A stretch of DNA of 64,000 nt from Alitta virens (GCA_932294295.1 OW028575.1:17116058-17180057); one strand, 5' to 3'; numbered from the stretch's first letter, positions 26,501 to 39,214 are shown. Numbers and translations are program-made. Notes: generated from the sequence alone by a model not told the origin.

Positions 26501-29500
26501 GCCAAAAAGGAAGGAAATAAACAAGACTGAAGAAAAATTACCAAGAAAGAAAGGAACGTGTTCAGAAAGAACGACTGAAAAGAATGAAAGAGATAAACAA
26601 AGAAACAATGCTAACCAACAATATATATGAAGAGAAAACTTGAACAGGGGTACCCCTGGAATTTCTTATTGTGAGCTTGGCTTATAACGTTGCAAAAACA
26701 ATGAATGTGCACAGATGCCTAAGCATATGTACCCAGTGAACTGTATAGTGTCTTATGTGTCTTCTCGAGTAGAGGCAGAAAAAAAGCATTCAATTGTTGT
26801 TATTGCCTTAGCAGCACATCATCAACCTGTCATTTTGGATGCCTTTTTGGTGGTGAGTGTTTTACGAGCAAAAAGTGCAAGTCAAGGGCCCCCTACCAGC
26901 TATGTGGTTGACCAGTGTGCCCCATTCCCAGCCAATGAGTCAGTGCAAGTTCCTTGTAAATGCAGGTATTTTAATTGGAGCTCTCAATGTCCCACCATAC
27001 CCTGCCCTCAAATAACCATTAACTAGAGGTGCAGGATTGCAAACATGATACTTTTGCCCCCAAAACAATCTACCCCAGTCGCTTGGACCCCAAAACATGG
27101 CTGCAATGGCACACCCCCACAAAACAGGCGGTGCACTGTCAATCAGGACCAGGATTTAAGTACACCTCCCTGGCATAGCTGCCTTTCTCTCTTTTTCTTG
27201 CAATATTGTTACCACAATTCACTAAATCTCTACTTAACTTCAAAGTACATTAGCAAATACTGATGCCCCACTATACTTTGTAATATACATTTTTAAAAAG
27301 CCTGGCATATAAAATGCTTCTAATCAAAACTGCAATCATCATACCATCATGTAGAAGAAGGATATCATTAAAGTCATTACAGAATTCCCCACTCGTCATT
27401 TTGCTATAAAAAAAAACTCTTTCTCCTTTTTTAATTTTATTTTTGTGTTGTGCTGGAAACTCTGGATGTCAGTCATACGTCTGAGCTTGCTTTGACAATC
27501 AAATATGCATACAAATATCTGAATGTTTAGTCTGGAGTAGATGGATTAGCAGGGCACCAATTACAGCTGGTGCACACTCATAACCTTTGATCACAAAGTG
27601 TAAATGTTGTACGATTCTGGATTGGTATGCATGTCTACATTACTATAGTTTTTATTCTGTTTTCTATTTGTAATCACAGCATTTCAAAACATAATACAAA
27701 TGTGCTGCATCTCTTTTCTAGAGAACACCTTTAAACCAAGAACTGCACGATACAATGTCAAGGACTCAAACAAGGATGGATAATTATAGTGACTATATAT
27801 TCAGATAACATCTATAGTGACATACAGAGCTTCCCCATACAACATATGATTTCACTATGGTTTCCCAAAGCATTCAGTACAAATTCCTGAAGGCAATAAG
27901 AGACAACTGTTTTCCAGTATTTATTGTTTATTCATTTAACGTCACGACACAGACAAACTCTCTGGAAGAAAACGTGGCGGTGTACTGTGTAAAATCTCAC
28001 AGGAATCAAACAGACCATAACCATCCATCTATTTTATACAGCCAAATGTTGTTTTATCTTTTGTATAGTAAATAAATATTAAAACTTCGCGACGAATGAG
28101 TAACTCCACCAACCTGATCACTCGTGAAGTTCAATGCCCTGAACCACACAGTTATTAAGTTTTATTACCATAACAATCATAGTCTCAATGCTACTTCTTC
28201 AAAGCTTAGAAGCCTTAGTCAACTTTTAAGCTTCCAGAGGAAGACGTAATGATGAGACAATTAAGCATTGGCGCCTAGACCATGTTACATATTTACACTA
28301 AGGGTACAAGGCATCACTAATTCAATGTCTAAAGTTAAAACTGACAGCCGATCAAAGATCAGCCTTGGATAAAACTTTTTTTGGTTTATCCCAAGACCCA
28401 GGATCAAACTCATAAAGAATGCCCGAGTCGGGAATCGAATTCAGGACCTTCAGAGGAGCTGGCTATAGGGTCTTAACCACCAGACCACTCAGCTGTTGCT
28501 TCTATGGTATAAACTGGGATATTCTCGCTGCAGAGCATTACATTTGTAGCAGCTTTCGCTTGCACTTGCACAATACAAAAATATACTGCTCTGCATCATA
28601 CACCTTCCAACTATATATGCAGTATTTGAGTAATGTTAGCACTTGCTCTCAACAGAACATCAAAATATGCAGTGACTCATGCCTGCAGTTCTCCCAGGCT
28701 GCTACCTTTTCATTCAAACTTCTTTCACGCCGTGTCTAAAATTATCTCATTCTGAGCTTAAGAGTCTTCCTTAACAAATTCGCAGGTTTTATTTGCTTAA
28801 TGCATGACTGGTTTTGAAAAGGCATGACTCAGTGTCAACAACATACAGGTCTGGACAACAAGAAGCTGCGAGGAATGGGGGAGCAAGTATTTTGTATAGC
28901 AATACATTATGTAGAATGTTGCACAATGAGCAAGACATAATCAATACAATGCAACGATGCAAATAATGTAATGGTCTATTGTAAAGATAAAATTTGAATC
29001 AGCTATGACATTAAAAAGACCTCCAAATACAGCTGGGGGTTTTTCATCTTCATATTTAACAGAGACTGGATCATAAACGGATGCGACATCAACAAACATT
29101 ATTTATTGACTAACTGATTTCCTTAAAGTACTCATTGCCTTTGTATTGTGCAAATAATCGTGATCCCATGGCAACAGCAGACACACAGACAGACCCACAT
29201 CCTGCGCAATTCTAAACCAACAAGGAAACATTTTTCTGTTGCCTTTGTAGAGTTGGATGTCAAAATAACACACCTGATCTCATCATCCTCAGGTGTGACC
29301 ACTGACTCACCAGATGTTTTAACCCTACCCAGCTGACAGGGTTTTTAGCACTATTTACCCCTCATGACCTACATCACATTGTAAGAGGTGCCTTATTCCC
29401 TAGTTTCCCTCTAATCTGTGACACGACCTTTGATTATTCGTGATCACAAAATACCCACAAATCGTCTAATAGGCCTCACTGAGTTCCCAGGAAAGTTGGA

Positions 29501-32500
29501 AGATAATCAGTTTATTAGAATAAGCATGGAGTCACTAGAGACTCCATGGAATAAGGCAGATAAATTATATCGATATCAGCTATTTAATGTCATTACAACA
29601 ATTGCTACAAAATTACATGTGCCTAAAAATGGCAAAGCACTTTATGGAATATTTAAATGGGCTGCTTAAAAATATCAAATAAACAATGCATGTCACTCAA
29701 ACTCTGATACGTATATAAGGTGCATTATGGAAACATGACTCACTACATTCATAGTAAGTTATTTAATTTATACAAAATACAAAAAGATAAAATCTGAAGG
29801 ATACCATGCACTACGACAGAAAGAAAAGTGCAACTCTTCACCAAGGAGTTACAAAAAATGTCCTATGCAGGAATGACAGTAAAGCCATTCATGAACAGAC
29901 AAGTGCCTGGAAAAGTCACGTTGTTTCATTTTCTTGCACAACAAATTTCATTAATCACAAGTGAACCCCGAGGGGGTTGTCCCAGATTAGAGATCCAAAG
30001 AACGTGGCATTTTTAGGACATGACGTTCGATCCTATAACATGGCGTTCCATGCAAACATTTCCTTCTGCACCTGTGCTCTCAATCAACAAGTGACCTGGG
30101 GTTGGACTTTGCCCCCCATAACTCTACCAATGACTAAAACAAACTCTTGTCTATGTAAGGATTTTAAGTTTAAAGATTGAACCTTCTCTATATTTCAAAA
30201 ACTTGAAAATTGCTGGGAACACGAATACATGAGCATTATATTCATTGGAACCTCCCGTCTCTGTCCCGGTCTTGTCTTAGGCAGTATGCCCAGCAAATCA
30301 TTCACCACTAGGGCCTAGGTGTCAGCACCTACTAGTTAGTTTTTAGGCTGAACAAGAGAGCGGTCTACTTGTAGACAGTTGCGACATTAACCAAACTGTT
30401 CCAAATCCCTAAACCTAATCAAACCATTCACAAAGAAAGAAAAATCTGAACTATGAAACAAAACTGTCCTATCGTAGATTCAGTCACTTAATGAGCTCAC
30501 CACTCAACTTACACATACAATTTAATCAGGAAATGGTTATTATTACATCTGACAGTACATCCAATTAGTAGCACACTGCCACAGGATACATGGGTTATGT
30601 AAGATAATTGAAGATATGATATAGTGGCAACATGTCATTTTCTATGCATATGTAGACTGTGGTCTAACAAGCTGACAGCAAAATTGGTGCGTATATCTCA
30701 AACTAGCACCTGCAGCTGTGCAGCTGTCACACCAATTAGTACCCTACATTGTGTCTTGTGTTTTTACGTGTGAACACACACAATTCCGTGTTTCACATTT
30801 ACATCAATTTGCACTTGACAATCTCGTTTCATTTCCTTAAATAATCAGACATATTAGTGCAAATATCCACCATAACTCAATGTTATTAGCACATTAAATA
30901 TGCACTTACTACACTCAAATATTACTTCTATGTATCGTATATGATTGCTAATAATAAGTGCAGAACACAGGTGTGCAGGAGACTACACCTCAGGCACATA
31001 TCTGAACACACACCACTCTCTGGATCCCTGGAGCTGACATTGCTCGCAGTTCATCAAAGAGGAAATGATGCTTATAACTTGACAGTCTGGACTTCAAAAT
31101 TAATTAGTCAATGCATCTCCAAAAATCATACAAGTTCATGTGATTTCCCAAACCATATCAGATGTCTCATTGATATTTCTTCTTTTTCGCTAATTACTAG
31201 AGCGTCAACATTATCCAGGTCCCATGTCATTCTTTATAACTTTTAATTGAACACTAATAAGCTCTGCCGGTGGAGAATACAAAATACTTAGTCACCTGTA
31301 ACTTGAAGTCAGCATTAAGGTAATTAAACCTTGATAATTACCCAGGACATGATAAATGCATTTGAAAGAGACTGTAGCGACCTCGCTATCAAACTAGAAT
31401 CCTTTAACATTTTATAAGCCTTCCCATAAAAAAAATATATATTAAATTTCTTTCTTGACCCTAATTTGGAAATCAACCAAAATTTGTAAATCTTTCTTTA
31501 TATTTTGGAACAAAGGATTGTTTTGACTAAAGACCTCCTACCTGACAGAGCACCAGCAGACATCATGTTGGCAAAGGGTTAACCTATCACATCAGCAAGC
31601 ATTAGGAAGAAACCATCAGTTTACAGTATACTGTTCAAAGAAAGCGACTTCAGCAACTCAGCTGATGACCCGAAGTGATGGAGATGTTGCTGCTGCTGCA
31701 GCTGAGGATGAAGTATTACCTGCTCTGCTCCCCATCCCCACCCCCTGCATCACGAGCTAAATATGCAGTCAGGGGTCAAACATCCCCAGCATCTTATCAT
31801 TTTTCATGAGAAGTATTTGAGGGTACAGGTTTATGTGGGCATAAATTCACCCACAGCATTATATATGTTCGTATTTATCATGTTATTCGGTCTACAAGAA
31901 TCAGAGCAGATATGCCCTTTCAATTGCTGCATTCAGAATCAAGGGTGGGTCACAGAGCAGGTCATGAAAATCCATCACCTGTGACCATTAAGTTCTGCAC
32001 ATACTGGATTGATATATATTATTTTTAATCAATGATAGGCAGAAGTGCAAGAACGGTCTCTTTTGCCAAGTTCATAAATTGCTTACAGTTACAATTGGTG
32101 CAAGTTGTTAACTTTTATAGACAAAGGAGAAGGAATAATGGTATTTGAATAGAATCTGTCTATTCAATAACTCATATTAACGACTGTATATTGCAATTTC
32201 TGCACATGTATGCACATACAAGTCCATTGAGTAATTTTCAAGACTCTATTATATGAATCTCCGGTCCCATAGAAAAGCTTCAGATTTCGTACTCATTGCA
32301 ATGATATCAGTTGAAAGTGAACTGTCCAAATTTACCGATTTATATATATAGTTCTAAAAATATCACTGACTCTTCATAATACTAGTAATGATACCTACTG
32401 CCAGTACAGGACATTAATGAATTACAGAAACCTACTTCAGTGTCATTCAAACAGCACATACCACACATGTCATATAATGGGGTACCTGATTACAAACATG

Positions 32501-34499
32501 ACAATGCTCATAAAAGACGCAGCAGTTTATTGAATGTTTACATTGATATGTTTATATAGTTGCATACTCTGAAAGGGCTCACCAAATGAGTTTGCCTGAC
32601 ATGGGAATATCTCCACCATATTTGCTACCAACATTGCTTCCACTATGTTTGCACAATTCAGTGTACAGTGTGTTGAGTCATTAATGCCACTGTTTATATG
32701 AGCAATGCTCTCCCCTAACTGTGTCGCAGATGTATTTAAGGTATTTTCTAACTTTATACCTTGGTTTATGAGCTTTCATTCATTCAGTGGACTATATTTG
32801 AATTTATCTGTCAACATCTTGCTTCTAAGTCATGCTTTTATGATGCAGCAAGGCAATCTTACAAGTGAGGTTCATAAAAATGGCAGACATACATGCATAT
32901 ATATTGCCACTGATTATTGAGAATTTTTTTTTAGTGACCCTAATTAATGGCTTGATTCAGGTCTAGCAGGGGGCAAACAATCACTTGTTTCAGCTAATGT
33001 AAGGAAACAAAACAGCCACTCACCTCCTCATGAGGGTTCAATATCTGCTCTTCAAAACAAAAACACTGCAAATAATAATTTTTTTAATATATAATCATAA
33101 TCATATTATTTAAATTAAAAAATGGCTTAATGCCGATATTGTTATTCTCTGACTTAGGTTTTCTATGAAAAATAACCCCCGTATTTTAGGGAAATGCAAC
33201 AATGCCAAACACCACTAGACCACAGTGCCCTCTGGTGTATTTCAAAGAATCACATAGCTACATACCTGGATCTTGTTGAAATACTGTCCTGCATCAAATG
33301 GCACCACATTATATGTTGAAATGCCAATTATCGGCTGATTTGTTGGATTCTTTGCTTTATAAAAAGCAAGAGCCGTTTCTCCAGGAACAATCTACAACAT
33401 AGGAAGTTTCATCAACTAACAGAATTTATAGGCAATTAATTACTTCAAAATTTTCAATTGGCAATTTGCAGTCACATGAAGAGGCCGAGTAAATTTAACA
33501 AACTAGTTACCCTGACTTGTGTCTGTTGTGGCCTGAAGTTCCACTGCATACTTGAGGCAGTGTCTGCGTTAAATCTGATCTTGATAACCCGTTCTTTCAC
33601 AGGAGTTAAATTTTCTAAATTACTAGCATCATGGCCTTGAACAGCTTGTCCACCTAAGCCAGTTGCCTACAATATACGTAAAATGGTTTTATACACTCAC
33701 AAATATATAATACACAAAACATTAATATGGTTTATAAACTCACAAAAATATAATACATAAAACCCTAACAGTATAGACAATTCTTTATTGCAACATCCAT
33801 TTATAATGATAACACTGTTGCCTTTACAGTAAAACCTCATTTCGCCTTTCTGGTCATTTAAAAAAAAAGGCATGAAATAACTGCTTTAAAAACCATTCCT
33901 ACCCACAAGACATGAAAATTATATTTTTACACCATACTGCATGTACATTGTATATCAATGTGCATTAGCATGATTAGGAGGCTTTTATTTATGCCTGCAT
34001 TTAATGGACTTATTAGTTACAAGTTCACCTGAAATATGTTATGCTAAATAAATGGCCAGAGATCTGGGGTTTGATACAACGGCAACAACATATATTTGAG
34101 CCTTGAAGAAATTGTCAATAATTAAATTATTATATTAACTGATATTATGATATCTAGTATTCTTACCTGACAAAACATTCGGTAAAGCGGAACTCCAGCA
34201 TAAGTCATTCCAGTCATAAATATTCCTATAGCGCTGATGTACAATATAGCTGTTTTATTACTTTGCTCTTTCCCTGAATTGCTCACTTGGCGAACAATAA
34301 CAAATGACTTCCTACATAATCTTGGGTGCAATCTTGTTTGTGGATGCCTTGAAAAAGAGCTAAATGTTCGCAAGAGTGAACAGTGAAAAGTTTTAGTGCT
34401 GTTATGTGATATAAGAGATAATTGGTCTCTCAAATAGGGAGTTCGTTGCACAAGGGTTCGACTGACCATTGAATGTCCAAGTCTGAACAATGAAGACAT
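23401..34499 (-). CDS. COX11: COX11, cytochrome c oxidase copper chaperone (5 exons)
   Basis: COX11 is an inner-mitochondrial-membrane protein that delivers copper to the CuB site of COX1 during complex IV assembly. Exons on the minus strand are 34167-34499, 33511-33666, 33266-33391, 33024-33065 and 23401-23571; all four introns are GT-AG and phase 0, giving 275 residues against 276 in human. Residues 1-80 are basic and Ser/Arg-rich, a mitochondrial targeting region. A transmembrane helix lies at about 83-103, followed by the conserved VPLYRMFCQ with Cys110. The intermembrane-space domain carries NFRPQQT, VPGETALAFYKAKNP, GISTYNVVPF and the copper-binding CFCF at 206-209, encoded at the start of exon 4. 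The end contains the family motifs VDMPVFFYIDPEFAEDP and LSYTFFEAKEG. Assignment is secure. The last intron is 9.45 kb while the other three are 119-500 bp. Confidence 0.96.
25640..25970 (+). repeat. Possible retroelement 3' end with ATTCA-type tail
   Basis: An AT-rich block ends in AATAAAGTTCAATTCAATTC (25948-25967), that is, a polyadenylation hexamer followed by a short direct repeat. This arrangement is typical of the 3' ends of some non-LTR retrotransposons. No coding remnant is visible, so the assignment rests on the tail alone. Confidence 0.3.
28378..28495 (-). mobile_element. tRNA-derived SINE, family 2 (single copy)
   Basis: On the minus strand a tRNA-like head carries an A-box-like TGAGTGGTCTGGTGG (about 28481-28495) and a B-box-like GAATTCGATTCC (about 28432-28443), correctly spaced for an RNA polymerase III internal promoter. 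The downstream part contains a short self-complementary segment (GGTTTATCC / GGATAAAAC). It differs from the SINE family found three times further right. No clear target duplication was found. Confidence 0.5.
33024..33065 (-). CDS. COX11: COX11 exon 4 (42-bp microexon with copper site)
   Basis: Fourteen codons: CFCFEEQILNPHEE. Acceptor TTATTTGCAG, donor GAG|GTGAGT, phase 0. It supplies the CFCF copper-binding motif, so this very short exon is essential. Confidence 0.92.
33266..33391 (-). CDS. COX11: COX11 exon 3
   Basis: 42 codons, phase 0 at both ends, acceptor GTTGTAG and donor CAG|GTATGT. Encodes IVPGETALAFYKAKNP through GQYFNKIQ. Confidence 0.93.
33511..33666 (-). CDS. COX11: COX11 exon 2
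   Basis: 52 codons, phase 0 at both ends, acceptor TTGTAG and donor AGG|GTAACT. Encodes ATGLGGQAVQGHD, the PVKERVIKIRFNAD strand and NFRPQQTQVR, all conserved in COX11. Too short and lacking a start to be found as an open frame from ATG, so recovered by translation. Confidence 0.93.
34167..34499 (-). CDS. COX11: COX11 exon 1
   Basis: Codons 1-111: targeting sequence, membrane helix and the conserved Cys110. Donor CAG|GTAAGA, phase 0. The ATG is followed by a typical mitochondrial presequence with no acidic residues in the first 20 except after position 24. Confidence 0.93.
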
Positions 34500-36464
34500 G
34501 TTCGTTAATTATCTGAAATGTAAAAAAAAAAATAAGTGAACTTATATTATCCATAAGCCTTGCTGTCGATTGTATGGCAGTAGTTAGGCATTGAGATTTA
34601 TAAAACTACCACATGAATATGAGCAAAGTTCCATTCCCATCTAGAGGTGTCACACACAAGGCTACAAAGTGGTCACGCCGAATTTTTCTCAACAACTACA
34701 TGAGGTACAGAAAAAAAAAAAAAAAAGAGCCCTAAATTGCTTCCTGTGCTATCCTGTCATACATTATTTTGGTAAATAATTCAAATTAAAGGTGAAGGTT
34801 TTTTCTATAGATTGCGCTATATTCAAATAAATTATTTACAAATTGAGAAATTTATGGAAGTCCATGAAAACAGATTATCTGCTTTCTGCTAACTGCGTCC
34901 ATTGAAACAAACCATTTTAACATTCAGAAGTGCATCTTGCATAATTATTAAAGTAAAAATTCATAATGCTGTACATTGTACATAATAAATGTACAGTGTA
35001 GGGCATCAAACAATTTTTTTCATCAGATGCATGGTGGGGTGTACATAAGCTGGCGGCCGCTCTAATTCGTTCAGAGAGCGGCTCCAGTCTAGGGTGTACA
35101 ATGTATAACACATGGGGGGGGGGGGGGGGAGCCATGGAACACATTTGCCAAGTAGTGTACCTGGTAGTGCCTATGTGAATCTGTGTTGTCGATTACGTGC
35201 TCCAGGTGTCCCATTTCATAACAACTACAGAGAGCCTAATATCGCTCACTTTCCATCACCTTTGACAATTTCAGGCATAAATGTACTTAGATGTCCCTTA
35301 ATGCAGACTGAATATTTACACTCACATTGACATTAGCTGAGTAATATACATACCAGCTTCACCGTTAGAACTCAGTAGAAGCCATACAACACCTCGAGAC
35401 CCTCAAGTTCACCAACCACAACAAACCAACACCTGCTGGGATCCGTGTAAAATGCGGACCATGCGGACCGACGGGAAAACAATAGTGTCCAAAGCTCCAA
35501 GCATGGTAAAGGTCCAAGTTGGCAAGTATCCCACTAAAACCCAGTCGCTAAACGACCCGATTAGAAATGGATAGGACTGGCAACAGCCCAAGATAGAGAA
35601 GTCTTACACTGGCGGATCCAGGGGGGGGGGGGGGGGGGTCCATATGACGGCCAGAAATTGCGATTTTGTATAATAAACATAATAAGATAATCCTTTATTG
35701 TCATAATAAATAGTAAAATTATCTGTATTCTAAAATAATAATATTTAAAATAGAGATAATGCATTAAACCAGTAGCGAAACATTATTTGTACAGGCCACA
35801 CGTATTAAGTACTGTACGCGTACTATGCCTGTCAAATTCCCCAATGAAGATAATAGAAATCTATTGTATTGTTTAATATATAAAAGATGACCAGCTAAAA
35901 TCATTCATTATAACATGAAATTCAGCTCACATTTTTATGAGACATTACAGAATACCTTTACATAATACTAATTTTTACACCATAAAAGTAGGAATATTTT
36001 TTATTTATACTCCAGTGTAGTGTATATATAATTACATTCACTAATACTTATTACTTATGTCTAAGTGATAATGCGTGTGGGGTCACCCTTGCAACATTTA
36101 GTCTTACAAGGTTGACTGCTGCTTAGCAAATTTAACAGTATTGTGTATGGTGGGACAATCTTCATGGTAAAACTTATGGAATCTGGAGCTTTCTAGCCTC
36201 CACAGGTAAGCATGGTAAGATGATCAAGCTATGTGGATCTTTGTTTCTTTATGGGTACCAGTATGTGAGCTGTTGCCACATTATCCTGAAATGCTTACTG
36301 GTTTGGATCGTGTTCACTATTTCCAGTGACCATATTTTCAGCTATGCTAATGTGACGGGTTTACACTGAAAACTTATATAGCATGCCAACAAGAATTAAG
36401 TTGCTACCCTTCATAGCTCTTTATGCCCCTAATAATGTCTATACTCTTGTTGAAGGACTATATA
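34500..36464. other. Intergenic / COX11 upstream region
   Basis: No gene seen. It contains an A-run near 34709-34726 and two poly-G runs (35114-35130 and 35621-35638). A GC-rich hairpin has arms GCCGCTCT at 35056-35063 and AGAGCGGC at 35075-35082. ACTGGCGGATCCAGG next to the second G run resembles the terminal sequence of some DNA transposons, but the other end is not evident. Confidence 0.4.
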
Positions 36465-37727
36465 TAGTATAGGCCTTTTAATTTATTCCATATTAGCCAA
36501 TGATATGCCAAAATGTATGAAATTCTGTAACAGTGTTATTTTTGCAGATGATACAACTATTTATATCACTAATAACAATATCAAATTTTTGTATAAAAAA
36601 ATTAACGAAGATCTATGTGAAATAGTACCATGGTTTAACAGCAATTCTCTTTCATTAAATATTGAAAAATCGAATTACATTTTGTTCAAACCTAAAAATA
36701 AAAAACCTAATTGTAATGGAAACATAAAATTAGAGGGCCAAGAATTAAAAAAATGACTTATACTAAATTCCTTGGAGTAAATATTGATGAAAACCTAGAT
36801 TGGAACATGCACATTAAACATCTCTTATTAAAATTCGTTTCCGGTATATACAGTCTAAATATAACAAAAAACTTGTTACCATTTAGTTCAAAGAGACTTC
36901 TTTATTTTGCTAATATCCAGAGCCATTTAAGTTATGCAATGAGTGCCTGGGGACCTATGATCACAAACAGTAATTTAAGAAAATTGAAAGTTCAACAAAA
37001 TAAAGCTGTTCGAGCATTATTCAATATAAATAAGAGAACAAGACTTCAACCATACTACAGAAAAGCAAATATTTTGACAATAGAAAGCCTTATTCACCTG
37101 TCTCTACTTAAAATTTCTTATAGATATGTAAATAATATACTCCCAAAACGCATAGTAAATCTCTTTGAAATCCAAACACATAACTATGCAACTAGAAATA
37201 GAATTGGCCTTAAAGCACCTCAACATACCTCACAAATATATAGTAAAAGTTTTCTGGCAAGATCACCACATTTATGGTTACACTTGCCCATCAATACTAA
37301 AAGTAAGAACAATATTAAATTATTTACTAAATGTTTTGTAAAGTACAAATGTAATTAATTAAAGTTGTAATTAAATTGTAATTTTATCAATAGTTGAAAT
37401 ATTGTATTATTTTGCATTGTGTTATGACACATACTCGTGTTTTACTGTTTTTTTTATTTATATATATTTTATTATTATTATTATTATAATTTTTTTTTCT
37501 CTCTCTATTTTTGTTACTTTATTAATAATAAATACTAAATGTTAAATATAATAGGGGATACATCCACCCTTGGGTAATGGTATTTTGTAAATACTCGGAT
37601 GTATCCCAGTCCAACACATTATATGTTATTTTTATATCACATGCTATTTGTCTCTTATACTTGTAAATTAATGTACTTGAGTGTTGGAGAATAATAAAAT
37701 GTCTAATGTCTATATCAGACCTAGTGT
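36465..37727 (+). pseudogene. Frameshifted non-LTR reverse-transcriptase fragment
   Basis: Two overlapping frames (36505-36756 and 36753-37358) together encode the C-terminal half of a LINE reverse transcriptase. The first has the catalytic box FADDTTIY and SLSLNIEKSNYILF; the second has TKFLGVNIDENLDWNMHIKH and the thumb-like region typical of jockey/CR1-type LINEs. They are joined by a one-base shift in an A-run at about 36745-36751. The copy is 5'-truncated just before the catalytic box; RNase H is absent. The downstream AT-rich stretch ends in an ATGTCTA-type direct repeat near 37700-37722, probably its 3' tail. It belongs to a different family from the LINEs to the right. Confidence 0.8.
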
Positions 37728-38363
37728 GCATGTTGCCTATTTTGTCACCTATTTCATTCAAAAGATAAGATATTTTTCAGTCCTGATGATTCAGAATGTG
37801 ACACCCTTACTTACCTATCCATCACAACTGTGTCCCAGCCTTTGAGAACATCTACAGACAGGTATTCTTGCAGTCGCTCATTACATCTTAGTGTTGTTCT
37901 ACAGTTTTGTTGATTATGAATAAAATGATTATGAGTTTTGGAGAGAAGCGATCCGAACTTTGCCTGGTGTCTCAGGTGTGACATCAGAACAAGAATAAAT
38001 TTGTGTCTTCTGCACAAAATAGACACCTTTAGATTTGGACTCGGATTGATAATCATGGTATCAGTCTCTTCATTGGTAATGGCAAGGTCTTGTTGTTCAA
38101 TCACGACGCCCTGCATTGCAGTCGGAACAGAATGCCCTCATGGTGTGTCAGGTCTGCAGAAATTTTTTCAATCAACACTATCTTGTTGGCACTGACTTTT
38201 TAAAGGAAGATGTGAAGAAAGCTGTAAATTCCAAAAAAAAACAAAACATGGCTAACAGCTTTATCTCTTTGGATCCTAATAGATTTTTAATGTTGCCTTG
38301 AATAACTTTATATCAAGCTTTTGTAACAAAGTTCATATTTTAAGTATATAGGACCAGAAATAC
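37728..38363. other. Unassigned stretch with two ORFs of unknown status
   Basis: A plus-strand frame at about 38119-38301, preceded by a TTGCAG acceptor-like site, reads a Cys-x2-Cys segment (VCQVCRNFF) followed by a Lys-rich stretch to a stop. A minus-strand frame of 101 codons overlaps it at 37811-38116. I recognise neither, and at most one can be real. Could be a terminal exon or transposon debris. Confidence 0.2.
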
Positions 38364-38376
38364 ATCTCTTGTAAGG

Positions 38377-38526
38377 TGGGTGGGTGGGTGATTAGGGCTT
38401 TTACGTCCTGTATTTCTGCACCTGATGGGCTAATTAGGACAGGCAGGGACCATGGCAATGAGATGAAGGATGAAACAGCCATCCAACTTAGGCTCGACCA
38501 GGAATCGAACCCGGGACCCAGCGGTT
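38377..38526 (-). mobile_element. tRNA-derived SINE, family 1, copy 1 (5'-truncated)
   Basis: Reading on the minus strand the copy starts in the anticodon-loop region, has a B box GGTTCGATTCC (38501-38511), a unique body, and a (CACC)n tail. It is flanked by a perfect 13-bp target-site duplication, ATCTCTTGTAAGG, at 38364-38376 and 38527-38539. The A box is missing, so this copy could not be transcribed by polymerase III. Confidence 0.85.
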
Positions 38527-39013
38527 ATCTCTTGTAAGGAAGCTAACAGCTGAAGTTGTCCAGAAAGTCTAGTATTGTTCCTTGTTCTGGCCATGGTATA
38601 CTCAAAGTACATCCACCTTGGAACACAGTGATTCTGTTTCTGAGAGAATCTCTTGCAGATGCCTCTATTTTAATTAAGTTCATTTTTGGTTTTGCCTTGG
38701 CTTCTCCAACCCCTCATTTGTTATTATATTTTTTGAATATTTCAAAATGCTTAAGGGTGGGACAAATACACCCACCAGGAATTGTTAGGAGGGACCCTAT
38801 AGATCATAAATCAAGAGAGAGAAAAAAAAATATCAGAGAATTTAGGGTTAGGCTGCTATTCTGCCGGGCTATATGAGTTACACACATTGACTGCTAGAGG
38901 CATATGAGGGAAGAAAAACCATAGAAATGGGGTCGATCGAGGCAAAGCTTCACAAGCTTTAAGGCTCAAAAAGAGAGTGACCCATTGCCGTTAGGAAGAT
39001 CGACATGATAGTA

Positions 39014-39214
39014 CCATCACCTCAACTTTAACTGGTGAAACAAAGGCTACATCCATGCCATCCACCTCAACTGGTGCAACAGAGGCCACAACCATGCTAT
39101 CAACTTCAACTGCAACAGGCATGACTACAGCTATCACTTCAAGTTTAACTGGCGAAACAGAGGCCATCAACTTCTAATGGGGAAACCGTAGTGACGTCCA
39201 TCCCATCAACTTCA
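39014..39214 (+). repeat. 39-bp minisatellite encoding Ser/Thr-rich mucin-like repeats, frameshifted
   Basis: Five consecutive units start at 39031, 39070, 39109, 39148 and 39176. Units 1, 2, 3 and 5 are each 39 bp, or 13 codons, and translate as TGETKATSMPSTS, TGATEATTMLSTS, TATGMTTAITSSL and NGETVVTSIPSTS. Unit 4 is 28 bp, an 11-bp deletion that shifts the frame and brings a TAA. Periodicity in whole codons and the Thr/Ser/Ala composition are typical of O-glycosylated mucin-like domains. No flanking exon, signal peptide or start was recognised. It may be an exon of a mucin-like gene now broken, or a fragment carried by a transposon. Confidence 0.6.

Larger units (their letters stand above)
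23572..33023 (-). other. COX11 intron 4 (9.45 kb)
   Basis: Very AT-rich intron with A/T homopolymers, an A-rich tract with interspersed T at 25057-25090 and a poly-G run near 25308-25319. It contains a possible LINE 3' end (25640-25970) and a tRNA-derived SINE (28378-28495). No host exon is recognisable; the purine-rich stretch at 26500-26640 has only short frames. Confidence 0.75.

Noticed and set aside
28400..28495. Genuine tRNA gene
   Set aside because: A- and B-box-like blocks are present but the cloverleaf stems do not pair convincingly and the unit continues into non-tRNA sequence; a SINE fits better.
37811..38116. 101-codon minus-strand ORF as a gene
   Set aside because: No recognisable family; it overlaps a more coding-like plus-strand frame and lacks any signal beyond being open.
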